Shown here one piece after another: positions 1 to 12,011 of a DNA stretch of 64,000 bases. The translations under genes were made by a program, and so were the position numbers. The notes under the pieces were generated by a model. That model made no database searches, had not been told where the DNA came from, and worked only from the letters and a program-made list of their open reading frames with translations. Positions within the stretch are counted from its first letter, which is position 1. Every line of letters begins with the position of its first letter. The stretch is from positions 1 to 64,000 of the forward strand of contig JAIXMO010000012.1 in assembly GCA_025677825.1 (NCBI GenBank), written 5' to 3'. This stretch comes from Helicostylum pulchrum (Eukaryota > Mucoromycota > Mucoromycetes > Mucorales > Mucoraceae).

Positions 1-166
1 AAAGCTTATATTATACCGCAAAACAAATACTGACTCTTCCTTTTTTTTAATCAAGTATAACGATCCTCATGAAAGTAAATCTAATCAAGATGTAATTCAC
101 AGCTTATTTTGTACATAAAATTTTCTTTGTTTACTAAAGAAAAAATATGTGTATATTTCTTACTAG
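1..166 (+). other. probable intron (5' side of the first gene in the window)
   Basis: No exon can be defended here. The stretch is AT-rich and ends in a TACTAG acceptor at 161-166, directly before an open exon. An upstream exon of the MADS-type gene may lie partly in the first bases, but nothing in the sequence proves it. Confidence 0.4.
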
Positions 167-1078
167 TTTATTGATGTAACAGACGGTGACCAGTGGGAAG
201 AAGGTGAAGAAGGTGTAGAGGAGCAGCATGAATTGGATAATGAAAGTATAAAGCAGCCAGATAATGTGGTAGAATCCATCCATCACGCGCAACCATTACC
301 TGCTCCACCTCCTCCGCCTTTACCTCCTACCATGATGATGTATCATCAACCTCCTACGCGTTATCCAGTAAATTACGGTCCCCCCCCTCCTCCTCCACCA
401 CCACCAATGCAAGGCTATTACGATGTATATCCGCCTCATCCAATGTATATTGCGCAGGTAAATAAATATAGTTTTTTTTTATTGTGTTTCATTTGCTTAA
501 ACGTTTTATGTGTAGGCTCCAACATATGCACCCATCATGCCTCCACCACCTCATCACCTTGTTTCATACGGTAATACTGGATCGCCCGTAAGTCATATCA
601 ATACGCCCATACCAAACCCCAATATATATTATCACCATCATCCTTCTACTGTTACTTCTTCTATTCCTCCTGCTAAACGACCAGCCAACTTGCGAGTTGA
701 AATACCGAGCGAACCTGATAATCCAAACCCTTCGTTTGGTCCTCCGTCTGCTTTACCTTCGCAATTTGCACAGAATTTACCTTCACCTTCTACCTTTTAT
801 CCAGAGTTTTATCAGCAGAATGAATTGCCTAGTCCACTAAACTTTTCGACCACTCCTATTTCGAGCGGTACTTCATTTCATTGGCCTGCGAGAGGGTCAC
901 TGAGTGGAGCTGGTGGTGGTGAGTATCGACCGTCTCCGTTAGCGAAACTGTAAGTTTTTTTTTATATCTTTTTTTTTGTGTGGGTATTAATTTTTTTGGG
1001 TGGTTTAGAAGTAATGATAATAAGCGAAGTCATCAGAATGAAGAAGAAAAGCAAATTGTGAAAAGGACGAAACCTTGA
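167..1078 (+). CDS. C-terminal part of a probable MADS-box (Rlm1/MEF2-type) transcription factor, 5' partial
   Basis: Three exons are visible: 167-457, 516-949 and 1009-1078 (stop TGA). They join in frame across GT-AG introns of 58 and 59 bp. The first exon opens with an acidic stretch (DGDQWEEGEEGVEE) followed by long proline runs. The second holds the pattern LPSPSTFYPEF then ELPSPLNF and FHWP. From family knowledge this resembles the conserved C-terminal LPSPSxFxPE/LPSPLxF block of fungal Rlm1-type MADS factors, which act in cell-wall-integrity transcription. The DNA-binding MADS box itself would lie left of the window, so the family call rests only on this tail. The C-terminus is basic (KRTKP). 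Alternative: an unrelated proline-rich regulator. Confidence 0.55.
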
Positions 1079-1288
1079 TATATATATATATATATATAAA
1101 AAAAAAAGTCTGTGCACAACCCAACTATAAATAAAAAGTTTTTTTTACAGGAAAAAAAAAGTGCATAGTTTGTCACACATAAAGTGTATTTTTATTAAGG
1201 TAGCGAGGGGGTTCAGAAAAAAAAAAAGATGTACTATATACAAAATGAGAAATATATATATATTTATAAAAGGAGAAAGTATGTAATT

Positions 1289-2436
1289 TTATATTTGACT
1301 TAAAAAGTCTTGCAGAGTTTGATCATCCCAAACATCTAAAATAATAAGTAAGTATACGCAACTAGAAAAAAAAAAACGAAAACTCTTACCTTTTTGTTCT
1401 TCTTCATCAATGCTTTTACGAAGACAAGACGGTTTCTTCATAAATTGATCGTTAAGAAATGGGGTATTTGATTCAGGAACAGAAGAAGCCAAACGACGAC
1501 CGGTATGATGATGATGTACCGCTGAATAAATTGGCGGTGGAGAATAAGGACTGTATAACCTTTGATATCGTTTCGTAGGAGACAAATCCGATAGATTTAA
1601 ATTGGTCACACGACGATGTAATGGCATAGTCATGGGCGGAGGTGTCAAACCGTCAGTAGAAGATACCGCAGTAGGATATACCAACAAGTCTCTTTCTCTT
1701 TTTAACCTAGCCAAGAGTTCTGCTTTACGACCTGTAGCAGACAACCCTCGCTCACGCAAAGCTTCTTTTAATTCAGCTACAGTGATATCGTCAAAATTTA
1801 TCTTTTCTAGCTTTTGATCGAGTTGACGGCGCAATTCTTCCTTATTGATCAAACGGCTGGACTGCGTATTTACCATATTAACTCTGGGGATTTGCATAGG
1901 TAAGGGATTTGCGGAATGAAGAGGATGATGTAAGCCTGAAGTCAATTGGAACTGGTTGTACATGCTATCTTGTTGAGCTGGCTTGAATTTATGGAAGTGA
2001 GGTGGTACAGAAGCGGATCGTTTGGTTGCTGGATGACGATTGTATTGTGGTGACAGCGGTTGTGTAAAACCAATGGTTGACTCGGGCCAACAAAAATCGG
2101 AAGCGTAATAGTGCTGAGGAGGTGAAACCAAATTGGATTCAGCAGAGGAAGAAGATTCTGGAGAGTGCGAGATGAATTCAAAGTTATTTGTCTGCTTTAT
2201 TAATAGGTTTAGTTTAGTTTAGTTTAGTAGCCCCATTAAATTTTCTAGTAAATATATATATATTTTACCATTTCATGTTGAGGGGAAGGTATAATGTTTT
2301 GTGGCATAGCCCTTCCTTCGTTGCTGATGAGTGAAGAGTACTGTAATTGCATAGGCTCGCTTTGGTTGTATGTTTCTTCTGGGTAAAATGGACTAGTTAA
2401 AAGGTTCATTGGACTTTGTTGTAGGCTATTGTTCAT
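1289..2436 (-). CDS. SAP-domain protein, probable nuclear DNA/RNA-binding factor
   Basis: Three exons (2436-2269, 2191-1390, 1335-1289) join in phase and give 338 residues. The start is the ATG at 2434-2436. The only recognisable domain is a SAP motif at about residues 187-222 (ITVAELKEALRERGLSATGR, then KAELLARL), a helix-extension-helix fold that binds AT-rich/scaffold DNA in other proteins. The rest is low complexity, rich in Ser, Pro, His and Gln, with basic patches (ATKRSAS, SPTKRYQR) that could be phosphorylated or serve for nuclear import. The gene is convergent with the MADS-type gene, with stops 210 bp apart. The specific function is unknown. The SAP call is firm; a chromatin or RNA-processing role is inference. 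Confidence 0.8.
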
Positions 2437-3692
2437 TATTTTATTTCTTAGGAAAAAAAAAATGGTTTATAAATGTATGTTTAAAAGAGAAAAAAGATGT
2501 ATTAAAAAAAAAGAAAATTTATAATTGTAGATTTCGATGATTATTTTCTGAGCTGCGCACTGTTTCACATTCCGATATTTCCAGGTCCGTTTTTTTTTCC
2601 TCTAGTTTCTTTTTACAAAGCAAAAGGAGGAGTTACTTTTTATACTTTAAAGCAGCAAAAATGCCAAGCAAATGTTATATTTGCTTTGAGGTTAACATAG
2701 TTAGCTTTTTTTTTACTCTTAACCATCATTTTGTTGTTGTCGCGGTCATTCAAAACGCAATAAAAAACCTTACCCAAATGTGGGGAAAATTTTTTTTGGC
2801 TTGGAAAATGAATAATATGTTATCCATGTGTCCAACAAACAAACAAAACCATTATTTAATTGACATATTTTAAATGAATGTGAGCAAATTATCCTTTTAC
2901 TGCGGCTACACCGGACAAAAAAAAAAAAAAAGCACAGACTTTTTTTGATACCTTTTTTTTAAAACAAATGCTAGTCTTATTGGTGTCCGCTTACGTCGAT
3001 CTCTCTTGACATTTTCCCAATATCAGCAATTAACTAAAAGTAAAAACTATTTCCGCAAATAAAGTACCATGATTGGCTAAATAAATCGAAAATACGTTAA
3101 GCAAAACGTGTGATAGCTTAGCAAGTAAACTTATACTCCAAAAATAAGGAGGTCTCGATCTTTTTTGTTTAGCTTCGGAGATCATTCTTATTCTTGGTTA
3201 TTTTATTACGGAAATGCTTCTCCGTTCTTAGCGTGTAACCCCAGTCAAAAAAAAGTTTTGATAGATTGGTAATCGGGAAACAATAGATTTTTTTTCTTCT
3301 TCTTCTTCTTGATCATACCTTAAAAAGTACCCTTTCTGTATTACATCAAAAAGTAATTCAGTTGTACATAAAGAAAATATTAGACTCAGTTAGTCTAAAA
3401 AAAAAATAGACACAGAATTTCAAACAGGTGATTTTTTTTAATAGAATTGTAATGCGCAGCAACATAAAAATATTACAAAGTGACCGTGGCTACGTAGCAT
3501 TTCTACTTTTTAAAAAATGATTTTAAACAATTGCAAGTCTATTACTTTTTGCAGTACAATTTAAAACTTTTATGCAAAAAATAAATAAAAAAATATGCAT
3601 TTTTTTTGTGACACATTTTTTTTTTTCAGTAGAAAACTTGACATTTTCTCTCTCAGTAGCAGCTGTAGTAGCATGATAAAAGGTGGTTTTTA
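2437..3692. other. gene-free stretch between SAP gene and SAC2 3' end
   Basis: The SAP gene promoter lies on the left and the SAC2 3' flank on the right. It is AT-rich with many T/A homopolymers. A 70-codon plus-strand ORF begins at 2661 but is low complexity with no recognisable domain. No RNA gene was recognised. Confidence 0.6.
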
Positions 3693-6069
3693 TTAAATCC
3701 AAATAGCCTGCTTAATTTTATGCCCCATTTTCTTAAAGATACCATCCGTCTTTTCGGCTTGTTCCAGACTAGGATGATATATATATATTTTAGTTACACA
3801 ATTTTTTTTATGTGTGCGATTCTTACCTAATGATAGATTTTTGAACAACAAAACCTTTATCTTTATGTCCCGATGTTTCTGTAATGGCCTTTACCATATC
3901 TTGAATTTGTTGTTTACAACTCTCTACTTCACCATCCAACTCACCCAAGATATTATATCGAACTGCTTTAAAAGTAATTGACGAGATTTTGTTTTCCTCT
4001 TCTTCTTCTTCTTCTTCTGAGCTTGAACTTTCTGTGATAGTGGTAGTACCACCACCGCCGCCTCCTTCTTGTTGCTGAATATTTAAAGCTCCTAAACTCT
4101 TGTTTTGAATACTACCTGTGTTCCATCGAACTAATTCACCTTCAGTTAAATAACTCAAGATGATACCATAGTTTTGATCGGCAGATCGAGACTCAGGTGT
4201 TAATGTGGATAATATATACTCTCCCATTTGAATTGAGACTAGTGTTTCAAGTGCAAGTCGTTTGAATTGAATTACTTTTTCTAAACTGTAATTGTAGCTG
4301 CAGATATAAAGTGCTTTTTCTGTCAAGAGTAAAACTTTTTCTTCAAACTCTTTTGGTGATTTACTGTGTAATATTATGAGTCTTACTACATGTTATATAT
4401 GCGTATGTATAGTAGTATTACCTCTTTCTAGTAGATTCAGTCGGTGATAACAGTGTCCAACCGTTAATTTTTGTTTCATCATCTGCAATTACAATTTCAC
4501 TACTTATCTCAACTTGGATTATAAAAAATTAGGTTACAAAATAAGATAAATAGCAAAAGTAAAAAAAAACTTACTAGCATCAGATCTAATTTTAGCCCAT
4601 CTTCTTTCAATGCCTGGTTCAGCCGACATTTTTGTACTTTGAGGTACATGTCTAAAGATTTCAGTTTTATGGTACCCCAAGATAAAATCTACTGTAGCCT
4701 GTCTCCAAAAATCTTTAATTGTATTGAAATACATTCTTGCTAATGAATTGGAAGCATCATTCATCATGCCTGTAATATTTCTTTTACCGGTTCTATATAT
4801 TTTTTTTTAGAGAGAGAGAGATTGACTTGCTTTTTTTTTTTTTTTACCTAGTAAAATCGCCTTTTAAGGCACTTGTACCTGCATACATTCTAGAAATCAT
4901 ATCACCATTATTTGCCCAAACTAAATGGAAACCAAGTAAATATGTATTGCAGCACGAATATATAATAGCTTACCATTATTAAATATTCTTTCAAACTCGT
5001 CATAGTATTTAATTCCTTGTTCTGGGTACTCTGAGATACCAAACCGCATTAATTGTAAGTTAAGTACACTACGACCAAATGCACTCTTTTTTTTTTTATA
5101 TATATTTAATACTCGGAAAATGAATTTTACATAATGTGTGTGTGTGTTACCTGAACTACATTTGTTCTATCTAAACAATCCATGCAATTCTAAATGGTTA
5201 TTTAGTAAGTAAGTACAATTGATATTTACCACACTTTTTTATAAATAAAAAACAAATTCCAACCGTTCTAAATGTACCGGCTTGTTCACATAAAGCGTTT
5301 TTCTCTCCACTTGATTCCCAAAAATATCTAATTATACAAGTTAAACACCATTATTTTTTTTTATTCTGTAGCAATAGAATATAATACTTACTGTATTTTT
5401 GACAAGTCATCGTATAAACTTTTACTCAGTTTACTAATATTCTCAAATCGCATACCTTTTGTTTCTCTGTGAAAATCAAATTCAACATATCTAGAAAAAA
5501 TAAACATTATTTTATATATTCATACGATAAATATTTATGCCTTATTACTTGATGTTGGGATCAGCTAAATTCTCTACAAGTTTACGATACTCTGAGCCGA
5601 CAATCGCTTCTCTACCAGATAGCTCTGTTAAATTAACAACAATTTGTCGACCGTATAATGTCTCTTGAACTTTGAAATGTTTATCAAATGCAGATTCGTT
5701 TTCTTCTTCAGTTCTTTCTAAACTAGGTACCGGGTGTAAACTATACGGGGATTGACTCCAAAATAATGGAACTATGTATATATATAAGTACACTAAAAAA
5801 AAAAAAAATGTATATTTTGATGTATTGAATCTTACTTGATCCACGCGTTTGAACAAAGGATGCTACATGATTAGCTTGATCTCGCTACAGGAAAAAATGT
5901 ATCAGTTGGACATGCTTTTATTTATTTTTTTGCAGCTGCATTACCTTAAATAAAACTACTTGCTCGGTTTCAACAAAATTGGCGACTTGACCATCCTCAT
6001 TTATACCTCTTCTTTGATAACGCATACCTGTATTATTTTTAGTATGCAAATAGATTTATCGATTCAACT

Positions 6070-6104
<35 letters not shown>

Positions 6105-7415
6105 ACCTGCTCTTTCTCTACTTCTTCTTGAGATCAATACAAAATCAAATTCATACCCTTCAATATTACACGGTTCAATTTGCAATGTACCTTGCATAAC
6201 AGGTACAATCCAATCATCCATCTAAAATAATATTACGCAACAATTACCATATGAAATTCTCAAACACAATGTATAAAACTTTACCTTGTGGGTTACAAAG
6301 TCACGCGTAAGATGTTCATTCCACCAGAATCTTTTATCTACTTTTTTCCACAATGGTATTGTTTTATCATCATAAGAAGCATCGGATCTACTCTTCTCAT
6401 AAGACCTTTGGAAACTATTGGTTATATCTACACACACACACACATACACAAAAGAATTATTAAAAAAGTTTATACATATTCGTTGTATATTATACCGCAT
6501 GAGTTTGAATAAATAAACATGGATTTACTAAACATTTCAGTCACTTGTCGAACCAAACGTTGCTCCAATGCCTCGTCTACTTCGTTATCATCTTCTTCAA
6601 ACGAAGAAGAAGAGCTAGAATCGACGACGGGAATAGCGAGGTCGGGCTTTTTTTTTACGATATCGGAAGTAAATTGCTCTAATAAAGCTTCTTCTTCTTT
6701 CTGCAACGTTTCATTTAACGCCTCTTCTGATTTCTTTTTTAAAAAAGATTTGCGGATGCGGGTGATAAATGAGTTGGACTGAGTTAATAACACAGGCGGT
6801 GGTGAAGTAGGTCGCTTTTTGCATATTGGTGTTTCTTCTTCGTCGTCGTCTTCGTCTTCTCCCTATTATTTAAAAAAAAAATGATAATTATTTGAATATA
6901 TTTTGTATTTTTACAGTATATTTGTGTATATGTTACCTTTCTATTTAACTTTTGACATGCTTTAAATGAATCAAAACTCAAACAGCTTACTCTTTCTATT
7001 ACATAAACTGGATTTCCAAATAAATGACCTCGAAGTTGAACAGATGATATGATAATCATATACTTTTCTAAATAAACACAAAAGTTGAGTTTGAACCCCT
7101 TTTTAAACGTACTTTTTTATTCTTTTACCTCGAAACCCTTCCATAAATCCCAACACCCCATAGATATCATAACTTTGAACGACGTTTACTGGCTCAAATG
7201 TATCTAAAATAACCATTGTGTTAACATAACCCCCTCTCTTCTTCGCATTTTTTATTTTTTTAAAAAAAACCTCTGCGAGTCATGCCGTGTCCGTCAAAAT
7301 GAATTTCTAATATATGCTGCTTATCTTTGACCAAGACAAATGAACTTGTTGTCACATAAAGACGTATCATTTCCTTTTTCTGTGTTGCTGCTGGTATCAG
7401 TGAAGTACAACGCAT
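3693..7415 (-). CDS. Sac2/INPP5F-type phosphoinositide phosphatase (SAC domain plus hSac2 domain)
   Basis: A many-exon gene with introns of about 50-90 bp. The N-terminal SAC fold includes PLWKKVDKRFWWN, WIVPVMQGTLQIE and LISRRSRERAG. The catalytic CX5R motif NCMDCLDRTNVVQ (about 5150-5190) is intact, followed by NNGDMISRMYAGTSALKGDF. After the SAC domain a long tail (ITFKAVRYNILG and neighbours) corresponds to the hSac2 region of INPP5F. Family knowledge: these enzymes remove the 4-phosphate from PI4P and related lipids on endosomal membranes. The start is taken at the ATG at 7413-7415; an in-frame ATG at 7368-7370 (MIRLYVTTSS) is an alternative. A Ser/acidic linker near 6590-6640 looks disordered. 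The intron just before the catalytic motif starts with a weak GTTGGA donor. The gene is divergent from UBP6. Confidence 0.88.
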
Positions 7416-7974
7416 TACTGTGCTTATATATATATAAAAGATTTAGATTGAAAAAGAAAAAGGGAAAAAAAAAAAAATCTATTAAAAGTGTAACTTGGTG
7501 CTTTTCTAGATAATTTTATATCCAGTAGTACAAGCTTTTTTGCAAGTGATAATAAAGATTTACCAAAGCAAGACAACTAAAGCAGAAAGATAATTACTCT
7601 TTATTTTATTTTTTTGGTCGGTAGAATCATAATTTGTTGTTTTGGACTTCGTATCAGTTATAAGTGTACTTAATAAAGGGAATTCTTGACGCACCACCAA
7701 ACACAAAGCTAATATAGCGTTTGATTTTATTTTTTGCAAAGACTTTGTGAACACTTGTAAAAATATATACATGTATATATTTTGTATTTACTTTAAGTAC
7801 ATGATAAACTAGCGATAAGGACTTCATATGACTACAAGTGTATTTAATAAAACGCTCTTTCAGCGGATGTGTACGTCATCCACATTACTTTTTTTTTATT
7901 GATGGACTTTAAATAAATGGATAAACGCGTGTACAGTTTCTTTTTCTCTTTCTTTTGTTATTCGATTTAATAAA
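7416..7974. promoter_or_regulatory. shared divergent promoter SAC2 / UBP6
   Basis: 559 bp separate the two divergent start codons. It carries TACGTCAT (7872-7879), an ATF/CREB-like half site also present in two other divergent promoters of this window. A TA-rich block lies just upstream of the SAC2 start. The short ORFs here are low complexity and not credible. Confidence 0.5.
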
Positions 7975-9884
7975 ATGCCCAAGATAAACGTTACAGTTAA
8001 ATGGAGTGGTAAAAAGTTTGAAAACTTGGAGTTAGGTAAAGAAAGAAAAACTCGCACGTAAAAAGCTGGGAGAGGAAAAAGTCTCTTACAACGAAACTTT
8101 GATATAAATATATAGATACTGATGAGTCTGCTGAACTTTTCAAAACTCAAATATATTCACAAACCGGTGTTCCTCCTGAACGTCAAAAGATTATGGTAAA
8201 AGGTGGTATCTTAAAGGTAAAGAAACAGAGAGACAGGGATTAGCGTGTACAGTGACGGAATACTGAATAAAATATTTAGGATACTACTGATCTTAATAAA
8301 TTGGGTTTGAAAGAAGTAAGTATTCAATGAAAAAAAAAGGTGTAGCATACGTTAAAAAGAATCTAATGTTTTATATATAGGGTCATAGTTTTATGATGAT
8401 GGGTACCGCAGGTGAGCTTCCTAAAGCTCCTCCTAAGCCTGTTCAATTTTTAGAAGATATGACTGATGCTGAAGTGATGACAGCTGTAAAGTTTATATTG
8501 ACACTGGAGAATACAAATATAAATTTTTTTTGACATTCTTCTCTTTTTTTCTAATAGTTGGATATTCCCCCTGGGTTAGAAAATCTTGGTAATACATGTT
8601 ACATGGTAAAAGACACGAGAATATTTTATAAAAATTAAGCAAGAAAGACTCAAATTATATCATTTAGAACGCTACGTTACAATGTATGCGTGCTATGCCA
8701 GAACTTAAGAGTGCTTTAGACAAATACGAAGGAGGATTAAACGGAGTAGACAGCCGTGGAAATTTAGTTGCTAGTCTTCGAGACTTATTTGGAAACCTTT
8801 CCAAGGTATCCGACGGTTTTCCCCCACTTGTATTTTGGCAAATGCTTCGTCAATCTTTCCCTCAATTTTCACAAACTGGTCAAGGCGGTATACCAATGCA
8901 ACAAGATGCTGAAGAATGTTGGAGTGAGCTTGTTTCTGTCTTGAAGGCAAAGTTGCCCCAGCAAGACGATTCTGATAAAAATTTTGTTGAACGTTACATG
9001 ACAGGTGAATTAGAAACTGAAACTACTTGTCCTGAAGCTCCTGAAGAAGAGAAGGTTATTTCTAAGCATGAACCTTTTACTAAATTAAGCTGTCATATTT
9101 CTATTCGTAAGTGTATACTATACAGCAAAAAAAAAAAAAAAAAAAGGAAGGGTTTTAAACTAACGTATACTGTTTAATTTTTTTAGATACAAATTATATG
9201 ATTAATGGTATTTTGGAATCTTTAAACGAAGAATTGGAAAAGAATTCTCCTACATTAAACCGTGAAGCTAAATATATTCGTAAATCACGCGTAACACGTC
9301 TTCCCCAATACTTGCCTATTCAATTTGTTCGTTTCTTTTGGAAGCCTCAAGAGCAAGTCAAGGCAAAGATTTTACGTAAAGTTAAATTCCCACTTGAATT
9401 TGATGCCACTGAACTCTGTACACCTGAACTTCAAAATAAATTTTCAAAGGCTAAATTGAAGATCAAACAAGTACAAGATAAAAAAGTTCAAAAGGAAAGG
9501 GATGAAAAGCGTAGAAAAATGAATTCAGATATTGATAAACCTACTGAACCTACTGAACCTACTGAACCTAGTAGTACTAGTAGTGCTATGGACACAGAAG
9601 AAGAAAAGTTTGATTGGACTGATTATTTGGATCCTGAACTTGTCCAGGATGTTGGTTGTAACCCTACTGGTCAATATGAACTTGCTGCTGTGTTAACACA
9701 TGTAGGTAGATCTGCTGATTCAGGTCATTATATCGCTTGGGTTAAAAAGGCTGCAAATGAATGGCACAAGTTTGATGATGATAAAGTATCTGTGCTTGGT
9801 GATGCTGATATTGAACGTCTTGATGGTGGAGGTGACTGGCACACCGCTTATATTGTCTTGTATAAAGCCAAAAAACTCGAATAA
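7975..9884 (+). CDS. UBP6: proteasome-associated ubiquitin C-terminal hydrolase, Ubp6/USP14
   Basis: The first exons encode a ubiquitin-like domain (MPKINVTVKWSGKKFENLEL, then GGILKDTTDLNKLGL), which in this family docks on the proteasome base. A USP domain follows: Cys box GLENLGNTCYMNATLQC with the catalytic Cys near 8600, QQDAEEC, and His box SADSGHYIAWV followed by WHKFDDDKV (about 9715-9790). The enzyme trims ubiquitin chains from substrates bound to the 26S proteasome. Introns are short; one falls immediately after the Cys-box CYM. An insert near 9535-9600 contains a TEP triplet repeat (PTEPTEPTEP). The length of roughly 490 residues matches the family. The start ATG at 7975 places the UBL at the expected position. 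The stop lies 46 bp from the convergent GID2 stop. Confidence 0.95.
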
Positions 9885-9930
9885 AAAAAAAAAAAAAAAA
9901 AGGAAACATTTTTGTTTTTTTTTATTATTA

Positions 9931-10697
9931 TTAAAAGTAAACTTGAATAGCTTGTTCTGCTGATGATTCAGAAGGACAATAAGGACATTTAAATCGAGTA
10001 GAAGATCGAATATTTTTTGAAAGCCTATGTAGACTTTCTTTACAAATGACATGACCGCAGGGCATCATCATGGGTGGATTTTCATCTGTTGCTTGCTCTT
10101 TAGAAACGGGACAAGCAAATACCGAATGATATCTTAAATCTTCATCTAACGGAATCTCTACAGGCAGTTCATTCTGTGCACTCCATTCTGCTCTTTTACT
10201 TGCCATAATAGTGTATAATTTCATAATCACTGGTAAAGCTGTTGTACCAACATAAACACTTGTATAAAGTGGGCTCTCGGTACTCATCTTTAAAAGTGAA
10301 CAAAAGTCTCTTTGGAATTCTTGTCTGATACTAACCCATTTTAATGATGAACATAATTCAGCATAAGGAGATGATTCTAATCTGTTAGCGTATGAAAGTG
10401 CAGCACTTAATTTTGTAATTTCTATTTTGTAGTGTTGTATGTGTACGCATAAATAAATAATCTTTTACACATATTTGCAAGTATTTACCTGAGAAATGCT
10501 TATCACCATATTTATGAGCATAGGTTCTTATATATTCAATAGCTTCCATTGTACCAACATTAGAAATCAATTGAATATATTTCATACTACGTAAATTAAA
10601 TTCTAACGAGCTACCAATCTTTAAAAGTTCATCATGATGAGACTCTGCCCACCTACACCAAAAAAGAAAGAAAGAAGAGGTTTTTGTTAAGCATACG

Positions 10698-10734
<37 letters not shown>

Positions 10735-11405
10735 GAGATACTCACTTTATGGCTAGAGTTAAATCATTTTCTTTTTCCAACTGCTGTAATATACTATATA
10801 ATTGCTCGAATTCAGTCTTTAGTTGCTCTACAGTATCTCGTAATTCGTTATCAACGGATATTTGAGCTTCATCCATAAATTCATCACATAATTCAAACTG
10901 TCCTTGTCTAATAAAATGTAAAGCTAATGCTCTTGATATCAATTCCTCTTTACCTGCAAATGCTTCTGGATGATAAATAACTGAAATATCCTGCTTAAAT
11001 TTCTACACACACAAAGAGAGAGAGAATTAGCATAGCATGATCGGATACAAAAAAAAATATATATATATATTATCCCGCGCTCGCGTTACTCTGTCTAATT
11101 CTTTATTCAGTCTAGATAGACAAACTTGAAATTCCTTTTGTGGTTTCTGAAATTGTAACTTCTTTGCACTTTCTTGTATTTGTAATAAACTTTGTTGTGG
11201 AGAAGACTCTTTTAAAAAAAACAAAGGGTAATTAACGATTAGTTTACTTTTTTTTTAAAAAAAAAGACGTCAGCTTACTATTAGCAAGTAAAGCTTTATG
11301 CTTTTCTAATAATTCTTTAAAATCATTTAGTTTATCAAGTTGCGAATCTTGCATAACAGCTTGTTTCTTTTTAAGTTCGAGGCATGTGTTTAGGATGGTG
11401 TTCAT
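9931..11405 (-). CDS. GID2: GID/CTLH ubiquitin ligase RING subunit Gid2/Rmd5
   Basis: Starts at the ATG at 11403-11405; several short introns. The N-terminal half is helical or coiled ([20 protein letters not shown]). A LisH/CTLH-type region follows ([20 protein letters not shown], then [20 protein letters not shown]). The C-terminal RING is of the unusual Rmd5 type: [38 protein letters not shown]. The second ligand position is Ser instead of Cys, as known in this family. In yeast the complex ubiquitinates gluconeogenic enzymes after glucose return. It is convergent with UBP6 and divergent from TOM1, so three ubiquitin-pathway genes are contiguous. Confidence 0.93.
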
Positions 11406-12011
11406 TATTTATTTTATTATATTAAAAGGAAAATAAAAATCAGTTGGAATAAAATGGGCGCCGTACATTTCTCAGCTCATGTAAGCTCCGACTCACGCAT
11501 GTAATTTCTCACACGCAAAACATCTAAATAACTATAAAATTAAAGGAAGTTATTTTTTATTTTATTTTTGTAACATTCAACTATAGAACAGGAATTAATA
11601 ACTTGATACAAGGGTCAGGATAGGTGCAGCTTGATGTGATAGTCAGCTTGACACGCTACATGTTCCGTCGCCGTCGTTCATGACGTAGTATGCTTTTAAA
11701 ACTCCACTGATTTTTTTTGCACGTACAAAATACGACCTATCTTTTTTTTATTTTTTTCTCTTCCCTTTTTCCTTCTTCACTTTTTTCTTGCACTAAAAAA
11801 AAAAAGAACAGTAAAGCTGGTACTCAGAAAAAAGCCTTTTTTTTTAACAACATAATAAATTAAAAAAGAACAGCTTCATCAAATACAACAACAACAACCA
11901 AAACAACATACTAAAACCAGTAAGTATATATTTAAACTTTTCTCTTTTTTTTTAAAAAAAAAAAAATAGTAACATTATTGTGTAATTAGAACCTTTTTTT
12001 AATCGCGATCT
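11406..12011. promoter_or_regulatory. shared divergent promoter GID2 / TOM1
   Basis: 606 bp between two divergent E3 ligase start codons. It contains ATGACGTA at 11680-11687, the same octamer as in the UBP6 and TFB5/paladin promoters. T-rich tracts lie before the TOM1 start. No gene is seen. Confidence 0.5.

Noticed and set aside
2661..2873. 70-codon plus-strand ORF starting MPSKCYICFE
   Set aside because: Low-complexity continuation, no domain, no splice or conservation support; lies in a promoter-like AT-rich region.
7560..7772. 70-codon minus-strand ORF in the SAC2/UBP6 promoter
   Set aside because: AT-rich, low complexity, inside a divergent promoter; no domain.
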